DNA of 64,000 bases, from contig NC_060258.1 of assembly GCF_921293095.1 (NCBI RefSeq), positions 7,516,607-7,580,606 on the forward strand. The letters are read 5' to 3'. Position numbers and translations under genes: made by a program. The notes under the pieces were generated by a model, which had not been told where the DNA came from, did not search any database, and was given only the letters and a program-made list of their open reading frames with translations. Below are positions 56,353-64,000 of this stretch, in pieces; within the stretch, counting starts at the first letter, position 1, and each line of letters starts with the position of its first letter. Origin of the DNA: Ischnura elegans. Its lineage: Eukaryota > Arthropoda > Insecta > Odonata > Coenagrionidae.

Positions 56353-56481
56353 GCACAGGCCTCAACATCTTCCCAATGGGGAGAGGTGGATGCTGAAGAG
56401 ACAGGAGCAATTGGGATAGACCTGGACTCTATGCTGGTTTTGGCCAAGAAAGAATCACCCAAGGAGACTGATACCACTGAG
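56353..56481 (+). CDS. Exon C of plus-strand ZAD gene
   Basis: 129 bases, 43 codons, phase 0-0, acceptor ATATGCAG|GCA, donor GAG|GTATGC. Reads AQASTSSQWGEVDAEE, then TGAIGIDLDSMLVLAKKE, then SPKETDTTE. Homologous to the minus-strand exon at 15165 (shared TGAI, D.D, V.AK.E.P). Last well-supported exon of the plus gene before the right edge; the phase-0 end requires further exons. Confidence 0.75.
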
Positions 56482-59082
56482 GTATGCATGAAAATCACAT
56501 TCAATGAAATTAATGGATGAAAGTTATGTTTGGGAGAAATCCTGAATTTTAAATTCTCTAAACAGGGCTACTTGAGCCCAGATTTTAAAACCATTATCAT
56601 TTTTTTCAAAAATGGGCACAATGTATTTTAACTGATGGCACTTGGCATGGTTCATTGGTAACTTAAAATTGGTGTGCACAAGGGAAGGAGATCTGATAAA
56701 ATATTGTGTGAGTGTGTGTAATTGAGCCTCAATGGAGTGTGAAGTGTTTTCTCCTTCCCCCATGATTCCCCACTTTCCCAATTTTGGGTTTTTCCTGTGT
56801 TATGTGCATGAACAGTGATAGGCCCTCATTTTCCCAATCCCCTCCCTCTAAACAACACCTGTGAGCAGCAAATGCAGAGTGACGTAATCAGCACCTCTTC
56901 CTTCTACAAAATGAGGACATGTTTCATCAAGCCTTCTTCCCCATGGTGAGGATTCTAAGGAAACCCACTTCCACCCATGTTTCCCCCACCTGCCCCAATC
57001 CCAGAATACTTACCCTCTGTGCGTTGTAAACCCGGACAAACATCAGCTCCAGAAGACACATTTACCCTAGATTTGTATTGCGGCCGAAGCCTACGCTGTA
57101 CAGCTGAAGGCATCTTGCCTGTCATGTGGAGGTGAGGTAGAGAGAGAAGAGAATCGTGGAAGATAGAGGGATAAGTGGAGAGTGAACAGAAGGGTAGATT
57201 TCCTGCGCCAAGAGGAATAAAGTCAACACTCGATGCCCATATTTAAATATTCTCTCAGCCCTCGTTGAATGAAGATGCAGGGACCACGATGTGAGCCAGC
57301 CAAGGAGGTCATACCCATCCATGACCAAGAGTCGATAAGTAGAACTGTTATCCCGTATTAGCCCCCCCAAGGTAAAAAGATTCACGAAGATTTTCCCTTA
57401 TCCTTAGATCAAGAATAGAAGAACTAACTGTGAGACAAGCCCCTCTGCCCTGCAATATGTTTCCGTTGTATTTTTATATTCTTTATTAACCCATTTCATT
57501 CATGTTTGTATTCACTCCAGAGAACCACAAGAAGTGAAGATTCTTGTTTCATTGTTTATTATTTTCTAGGTGTCATTTGTTTTGGGTAAATGTGGTTGAT
57601 TTTGGTTTCTTTTCACTGGCCAGTATTGTGCTTAAGGTAAAGATAATTGGGTAATAATTTCATGCATTTGTGTGTATTTTTCCTTTAATATTGCATTATA
57701 TTTTTTGTTGAATTTTTAATCTGTGTAGCAAGCACTCGTTCTTTTGTGTACGCCAGCAAGCCATCAGCAAATAGTGCTCCCACAACAGGACCATCTCCTC
57801 CCCCTTTTCTTCCCCTCCCCCTCTTCCCCAACCCATGGTTCACCACCACGTCCCTCCAAACAAATCCTCCCACTCCCCTTTCTTCCCCCACGTCACATCC
57901 TCATGTGATTCTTAGTGTTACGGTATTGCTGTCTTTGAAATATTCATTTTATATACTTAAATTATGGTTTAAAATTAATTTATACTTAAACACATAAATT
58001 TTATTACAAAGTAAATTCTTGAATGTTTTATTTTATTTGGGCTTTAGTTAACCTTAATATTGGATTACTTGACCCCAAACTGTAGTTCCCATAATTACTA
58101 CCATTTGAGGGTCGTTTTGGTTCAAGTAGGGTGACTGTTATTGCAATGAATAATTTATAATCATCATGTAGGCTTCAAAACATAAATTTTGCAGATAAAT
58201 TATTATAAAATACAAAATTTTAAAAATTTCAATTTCAAAAATGCACTTGAAGCATTACTTCCAGCAACACTGTAAAGGTATCGTACAAGCAAAATTAGAT
58301 TTGTGTATGGCAATGTTTAGAGTCCAGTGAAAAAAACTTCTTTTTATTGGTTTTAGGGGCTCCATTACTAAATCTTCAAATTTGTACAGCAAGACATCAT
58401 TGATTTTGGTCCACCTTCGAGCTTAAATCGTGGGCTCCATGCAGTCAACTTTCACACCTTATCTCTTATACTCTATCCAGGTGATACAGGAGTTTTTCGT
58501 CCATGCAATGGGTAGTGTCACAAACTCTCCTCTCTTACCTTGCAGTCCTTGAAGATATGCATTCATAATCATAGACAAGTCTCCGTTGGCTTTGGATTTT
58601 CATTGAATTGGCAAATGGCTTGTAATCTGATTGTCTTCTATAAGCACTACTCCAACTTTTTTTCAGCCTGCCTATAGGTTGCTTTCCAATGTCTTCTAAA
58701 ACTACTCGCAACAGCATTCACAACTGATTCTTTGGGAGAGCACAGATCATTTTACCAGAAGTAATTATTTCCAATAGTGAATAGTACTCTTCCGCTTCAT
58801 TTGAGTGCCAAAAGTACTCCACATCCAGTGCTTGAAAGAGGTGGGGTGAATTAGGGTGGAAGAAAAATTATGTGTACATCACAGAATTGAATTACATTGA
58901 TTATAAGGTGTGAGGTAAGATTGTCTCCAATGACCACCTTCTTCTCATCTTGTTTCTTAAGAATTCACAAGTGGGTAATTGTTGGCTCAGTCCTTAAATA
59001 TTTAAAATGTGACAACATTTCTGTGGGGAACTTGAGTGCAAACCCCTCATACACTTAAGAACAATAGAAGAGGTAGTAAATT
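56482..59082. other. Intron; no supportable gene
   Basis: Includes a GC-richer part (56.8-57.4 kb) and a C-rich run at 57.77-57.9 kb whose ORFs on both strands are low-complexity artefacts. Confidence 0.4.
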
Positions 59083-59139
59083 ACTTGAGCCCACGGCACT
59101 GAGTAGATATATCCCTACTCTGTGCCCATGGGCTCAAGT
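59083..59139. repeat. Hairpin
   Basis: ACTTGAGCCCACGGCACT... pairs with ...TGTGCCCATGGGCTCAAGT around a short loop; arms of about 25 bases with few mismatches. Could be the remains of a small palindromic element. Confidence 0.6.
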
Positions 59140-59539
59140 GACCTAAGTTTTTGGATAATGTGTACAAGTTGTACTTAACAACATACAATACAGCAAATGT
59201 GTTAGGTCACAAAAAGGCCTAAATTTCCTTCAGCAACAGACCTCATATGATATTTATGCAATCATATCCAGTTTTAGGCTATTCCTGATGTCCTTATAGA
59301 TGAAAGTTTGATGAGTGATATAAAAAATAAACTCTAGTGTGAGTTAATTAACCAGTACTGCTCTCGATGGTGTCTTTTCAGACCTCCCACACTCGATCTA
59401 TTGTCTACCCACTGTCTATGACTACCAGCAAAGCACTGAACTCGATCGCTTTGCTGATGTTGAGAGGTGGCAGAGAACCAAACATCATTTTTCAGTTTTT
59501 GGACTCAAATTAGCCCACAGGGCTCAAGTAGCCCACATT

Positions 59540-59880
59540 TATGATATAGTAAATGACTGAACTTGTATATACTTTCTACTGAGGTTTTTTAGTGGCCCAA
59601 TCGATTCCAACCTGTTACCTTATATTATACTATTACACTTCTTATGGTATGTAGGTAAAAGAATATTCAGAGGAGAATAATGCTGCTGAGGTATTGATGA
59701 AATTTACTTAACTCAATTTAATTTTTGATGAAAGTGATGTTAGGGTTACCCTGAATGTCAAGTATTTTAATGATTGAACTTGTTATATACTTTCTACACA
59801 AGTTTTTAAGTAGCCCAACCGATTCAAACTTGCCGACACTGTCCTATACTATTTAACTTCTTAAAATTTGTACCAATTTT
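59540..59880. repeat. Tandem duplication, period about 220 bp
   Basis: AACTTGTATATACTTTCTAC..AGGTTTTTTAGTGGCCCAA is repeated as AACTTGTTATATACTTTCTAC..AGTTTTTAAGTAGCCCAA (each broken here for length), followed in both by ACCG/TCGATTC and CTATAC/TATATTATACTATT. Confidence 0.65.
59655..59690 (+). CDS. Possible 36-bp micro-exon of plus-strand ZAD gene
   Basis: Acceptor TATGGTATGTAG|GTA and donor GAG|GTATTG bound VKEYSEENNAAE, 12 codons in phase 0-0. VKE and acidic content resemble the other linker exons. A sequence this short can arise by chance; transcript evidence would decide. Confidence 0.3.
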
Positions 59881-59939
59881 CATATATCTTCCTCTTCTGC
59901 ATACGCTCAAAATATACTTCTTGGAACAGCTCTCTTCAG

Positions 59940-60700
59940 CAAAGGTCACTTGAAAAGTTACTTAGGAGCATCATTTATACTACTCTGAGACATGAGTTTA
60001 AGTATAAAATGACACTTATTTGTGTGGTTTAAGTTACTTCAGGCTAAATGAGTTCTTTGAGGTGCATTCATATCAAAACACATGTTGATTGTTTCTTTTT
60101 GTTGTTGCATGCATGCATTTTATTTGACTTATGTTTTGCTAAGTAAAGTCTTGGGACCTATAAATCATGTCTGATGATGGTATTGAATTAAATCAAGTTA
60201 AATATTTATTTGATGAACAGTAGTGGCTGAAATTTGGTGGAAATCCTTTATTGTGGGAGATGAGTAAATAAAAACTTAGTTACCCAAGAACGAAAGTAGC
60301 ACATTTAGTGTAAATCACCCTCATAAAGTCAGAAACACCACATCCAGTGATAAATGAAGTTTGTTGACTCCTGAAATTGTGCACGAATCAAAAGTTTTTT
60401 TCTTCAGTGGCAAGCACTACAAATAATAAGATAGCCTAGCTATCGGGTCACCCATCCTAGCCGAAATCAATATGAATAATTTAGAATAACTTCTGTTCTC
60501 TATTACATGTCCTAATTAAGGAAAACATAAAATGGTATCGATATGTAGACAATGTTTTGTGAGTGACAAGGTAGGTCATGAAAGTTAAGGCGATTTCTGA
60601 GAGTGCTCAATTCACATAATAAATTCATGCATAAATAAATAAATTAATACAATTTTCAGTATGGAACTCGAGAAGGAAGGCATACTATGGAATGTACCCA
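59940..60700. repeat. Right arm of inverted intron duplication (partner 330-1200)
   Basis: Matches the minus strand of 0.33-1.2 kb; shared words include GTTGCATGCATGCATT, GGGACCTATAAATCAT, CCAGTGATAAATGAAGTTTG and GATAGCCTAGCTAT. Confidence 0.75.
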
Positions 60701-61390
60701 GTCAGCACAAAAGATAATTTAGACGGAAAATTTAATGGTAATTTGGGGCAAATTTACCCCAGTAAGCTTTACCCCTTCTTTACCACGTTATTACTCGCGT
60801 GCAGAATTGCCATCAGCAAAGTGTAAAAAATATAGAGTGAGTAATTTATTTCATTGTATGAGGTTGAGAAAACTTCAAAGAAGAAAAGTAAAGTTCAATA
60901 TAACCACAGCAACGCTGTAGTGATATTTTTCAAACCATTTTCGATTTATTTTCGAAAATAGTTTCACTTTATATACCTACACGCTATCGATGAAAGGTTA
61001 TATGGTCATATATGGTCATTAACAAAAATTCAATTAATTAAAAATTACCTGATTATTTTCGTAAATAAATAGAGGAGAGTACTAATTTTCATCGGATAAT
61101 TATTTTCGTTTAAATTTTATGAAAGGCCGAGTTCAAATCTTGACAGTTGGCTATTTTGGATCCTCAACTGCGATTTGCGACTGGTGGACTGTAACGTACG
61201 GGTGAACAAGTAAACAATGAAGAAGGAACATGAACGCGACTAAGTGCCGAAGTAACGTGCCTGGTAATTATAATTTCTATGTATTACTGGGGCATGAAGT
61301 AAACTAAACTAAGTTGCCTGATATAATGCTGAAAATAGTTGAATATAATTCAGTTGAAATTTTAACCAGAGAGTTGCATCATTTTTTGTT
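60701..61390. other. Stretch without a supportable gene
   Basis: A 61-codon ORF (60735-60920) lacks splice or motif support. Confidence 0.4.
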
Positions 61391-61476
61391 CCCTGACAAA
61401 AATAAACTCCACCATGGTGGGTACAGGAAGGGTGGCATCCTTCATGGTGGGTAGTTACCCTTGCACAACCCACGCC

Positions 61477-61725
61477 CTACCCACCATTAAGGGTAAGGGA
61501 AGGAGAGAAAAATCCTTCGTGTACCCTTCCTCGGAACTCCTTCCCTTACCATCCGTGTACCGTTCCTCTACCCACCATTAAGGGTAAGGGAAGGAGAGAA
61601 AAATCCTTCGTGTACCCTTCCTTGGAACTCCTTCCCTTACCATCCGTGTACCCTTCCTCTACCCACCATTAAGGTTAAGGGAAGGAGAGAAAAATCCTTC
61701 GTTTACCCTTCCTTGGGACTTAGCA
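61477..61725. repeat. Tandem array, 91-bp period, about 2.7 copies
   Basis: CTACCCACCATTAAGGGTAA begins at 61477, 61568 and 61659. Copies differ at only a few positions. Confidence 0.9.
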
Positions 61726-61893
61726 TTTATAACTGAAGAAAACATATCCTGAAAGAGTCTCCTTAGCTACTTTCACCTGCTAAAGAGTATTGAGTTCCGT
61801 ACAAGAACGTAAGCAGTCTTTGAAAGCAAAGGTAGACGGGCTACACAACTAATCTTTAAAATTTCCTTCAGGAAAACATTTAATATACATATT

Positions 61894-62159
61894 CAGTGGC
61901 GTATCCAGGGGTGGGGTCCGGAGGGTTCGGACCCTCCGCCCCCCCGGAGTATAAAAACACAACCATTTTCCTTCACAATAGATATCAAAATATTGAAAAG
62001 TAATGGATTTAAAAAATATTTCTTTGACTATTGAAGTTTTTTCGATTATGAAAAGTGTTTGAATAAGTTGAATTCCAATACTTACTATCCTGTTTTTCAA
62101 AACTTTTCCCACCTGGTGTTGGACCCCCTACCCAAACGAAATTCCTGACTACGCCACTG
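61894..62159. mobile_element. hAT-like MITE, 266 bp
   Basis: Ends CAGTGGCGTATCCAGG and CCTGACTACGCCACTG are inverted. Flanking 8-mers TACATATT and TACACAAT agree at six of eight positions, fitting an 8-bp hAT target duplication. Just inside the left end lies a GGTCCGGAGGGTTCGGACC palindrome. Confidence 0.75.
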
Positions 62160-62414
62160 TACACAATAGTTTCTGTAATTGTGTGAAAAAAGCTCATTTA
62201 GAAGTTCTTCCATTCACGTTTTAGTAGGTAACCTATTTGTGTGGCTGACAATGAGACATCGCTAGAGTGATGTTCAGTATTAGAATGCCGATCTTATTTT
62301 CTGAAACGAAATAGGTGTTGTAGAAAAAAGTCACAGCTTTCTTCCACATAGGCCCGGGTGCGATTCTCATCTTAAGATTTTGTAGCATAAGTTTCGTTGA
62401 GAAACTACACCTGT

Positions 62415-62520
62415 CAAGTACCTCGATAGCCGAGGTTGTTAAATCTCTAGTTCGTGATCCTGTAATATGTTCCTGAGTTCCTGGCCAAGTTCCTGGGTTC
62501 AAGACCACGTGAAGGCTAAT
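62415..62520 (+). repeat. tRNA-derived SINE head
   Basis: TAGCCGAGGTTGTTAAATC resembles the A-box region of a Ser/Leu-type tRNA (TGGCCGAGTGGTTAA), and GGGTTCAAGACCAC is a good B box about 75 bases downstream. A T-rich run follows. Confidence 0.6.
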
Positions 62521-62656
62521 TTTTTTTATGCCCTATAAAAATATGCCCTATAGAAATCACTGTTGCAACTCATCCCCATTCGTTTAGTTTAGTTTATTAG
62601 CGATTTTTTAAATTTTTATGTTAATTTATGGATTTTTAGTTTTTATTTTATCCTAC

Positions 62657-62960
62657 CCTTCCTGTACCCTTCATTGAGGCTGGCCAAACCCTTCCCGTAC
62701 CCTCCAGGAAGGAGAGGGCGTACCTACCAATGTTCTAAAATACCCTTCGTGTACCCTTGCTGAAGGGTACAGGAAGGGTACACTTATCCTTCCTGTACCC
62801 TTCATCGAGGCTGGCCAAACCCTTCCCGTACCCTCCAGGAAGAAGAGGGCGTACCCACCAATGTTTTAAAATACCCTTCGTGTACCCTTGCTGTAGGGTA
62901 CAGGAAGGGTATACCTATCCTTCCTGTAACCTCAATGGAGGGTAAACCTCTCCTTAATAG
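62657..62960. repeat. Tandem array, 131-bp period, about 2.3 copies
   Basis: CCTTCCTGTA(C/A)CCTTCAT-type unit starts at 62657, 62788 and 62919; GAGGCTGGCCAAACCCTTCC is shared by the first two. Mirrors the 91-bp array at the other end in word content. Confidence 0.85.
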
Positions 62961-62981
62961 AGGAGTTTATTTTTATCAGGG

Positions 62982-63255
62982 TTGTGACGCCATGGTGAGT
63001 CAATATACTTTTTAATAACAAATATAACCGAAATTTGGTTCCCTCAGCCTCTGCTAAAGTATATAGCTTTTTATTTACAGTGATTTCATTGAAAATTTCA
63101 GGGGAAAAGCTTTGGAGAAGCAGTTTTTAGGATTCTCGTTTGGGTGAATTGTTTCCTCGTAAGCATGCCATTAGGAGTTCGGTGTGGAAGCTGTTGTCAC
63201 CAAGTGCTTAACGGAAGGAAATTCGTTCTAAGTTTAACATTGTTTCTATTTTAAG
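62982..63255. other. Stretch before the gap, nothing recognised
   Basis: No exon or repeat border supportable. Confidence 0.4.
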
Positions 63256-63755
63256 NNNNNNNNNNNNNNNNNNNNNNNNNNNNNNNNNNNNNNNNNNNNN
63301 NNNNNNNNNNNNNNNNNNNNNNNNNNNNNNNNNNNNNNNNNNNNNNNNNNNNNNNNNNNNNNNNNNNNNNNNNNNNNNNNNNNNNNNNNNNNNNNNNNNN
63401 NNNNNNNNNNNNNNNNNNNNNNNNNNNNNNNNNNNNNNNNNNNNNNNNNNNNNNNNNNNNNNNNNNNNNNNNNNNNNNNNNNNNNNNNNNNNNNNNNNNN
63501 NNNNNNNNNNNNNNNNNNNNNNNNNNNNNNNNNNNNNNNNNNNNNNNNNNNNNNNNNNNNNNNNNNNNNNNNNNNNNNNNNNNNNNNNNNNNNNNNNNNN
63601 NNNNNNNNNNNNNNNNNNNNNNNNNNNNNNNNNNNNNNNNNNNNNNNNNNNNNNNNNNNNNNNNNNNNNNNNNNNNNNNNNNNNNNNNNNNNNNNNNNNN
63701 NNNNNNNNNNNNNNNNNNNNNNNNNNNNNNNNNNNNNNNNNNNNNNNNNNNNNNN
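63256..63755. other. Assembly gap, 500 N
   Basis: Run of N of exactly 500 bases, probably a placeholder length. ORFs spanning it are artefacts. Confidence 0.99.
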
Positions 63756-64000
63756 GCGATGCAATCTTGGTAGGAGCTCACTTAGACTGTGCAAATATTT
63801 AAATTCCATTTTATCAATTTACTCGCATTTTATGGCATTGCAATGAGAATGAAAGTGCACGGGATGAGTTGTCCCAACAAAATTAATTTAACGACTTATT
63901 GTACATACTTTCTTCAACCTTAGTAGTTCATTTAACATATATACAGTGCTTTATTTTCATTTTAACGTGTCTGATCACAGATATTCATGTATATCATTGC
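63756..64000. other. Right edge, nothing recognised
   Basis: Short AT-rich segment after the gap. Confidence 0.4.

Larger units (their letters stand above)
61391..62981. mobile_element. Composite DNA element with CCCTGA(T/C)AAAAATAAAC ends and two tandem arrays
   Basis: Left end CCCTGACAAAAATAAACTCC, right end GGAGTTTATTTTTATCAGGG: 20-base inverted ends with one mismatch. Inside each end is a tandem array built from CCTTCCTGTACCC/GGGTACAGGAAGG-type words. A hAT-like MITE (61894-62159) and a tRNA-derived SINE (62415-62520) are nested in the middle. No coding region. Superfamily unknown; target duplication unclear. Confidence 0.65.

Noticed and set aside
57685..57997. Gly/Arg-rich and Pro-rich ORFs on opposite strands
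   Set aside because: Both are by-products of one C-rich low-complexity run.
63246..63809. Two long minus-strand ORFs
   Set aside because: They run through the N gap.

Overview
The window looks like AT-rich nuclear DNA of an arthropod, most likely an insect. Exons are short with GT-AG borders, introns are long, and there is a dense load of class I and class II transposable elements. The one recognisable host gene family is the ZAD (zinc-finger associated domain) family, which is strongly expanded in insects. A 500-N assembly gap lies at 63256-63755. There are no bacterial-type genes, operons, CRISPR arrays or rRNA genes.

The core of the window is a head-to-head pair of related genes diverging from about 38.1-39.2 kb. 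The plus-strand gene begins with two exons (39159-39326, 39445-39582) that together encode a complete ZAD with Cys-x2-Cys at each end. It continues with acidic linker exons of four types: A at 47282, B at 48172 and 49803, D at 52952 and C at 56353. The minus-strand partner carries recognisable but broken copies of both ZAD exons (38108-37963, 37578-37445), a broken A exon at 30.4 kb, and intact-looking A, B, C, B and A exons at 23.9, 16.6, 15.2, 13.6 and 6.9 kb. A further exon lies at 80-8. Intron sequence is also shared in inverted orientation: 0.33-1.2 kb matches 59.94-60.7 kb, and a small element at 36.4-36.6 kb matches 40.87-41.07 kb. I infer an old, imperfect inverted duplication of a whole ZAD gene, followed by tandem reduplication of exon cassettes. 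No C2H2 zinc-finger exon is visible, so the DNA-binding parts of both genes presumably lie beyond the two edges.

Much of the rest is mobile DNA inserted into the introns. Left to right: piggyBac transposase fragments (1.5-2.2 kb); TTAA-flanked piggyBac-like elements (4.9-6.7, 8.7-10.0, 16.76-17.03, 18.8-19.45 kb); a pogo/Tigger-like remnant (7.45-8.6 kb); a pol-less LTR retrotransposon with gag and integrase (10.27-12.9 kb), itself split by a palindromic insertion; a foldback-like element (21.6-23.5 kb); a hAT-like transposon with long inverted ends (26.8-29.3 kb); a 4.7 kb element with about 0.98 kb nearly identical inverted arms (31.4-36.06 kb); a mariner remnant (45.7-46.3 kb); a pogo-like element (53.7-55.3 kb); and a nested composite at 61.4-63.0 kb.

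Three palindromic insertions (11875-12082, 19625-19844, 51819-52001) have arms that resemble hammerhead ribozyme halves (stem II followed by a GAAAC-like core). The first two are flanked by exact 12-bp direct repeats. This fits Penelope-like retroelement ends. One intact 181-codon exon at 24926-25468 (minus) belongs to no family I recognise.
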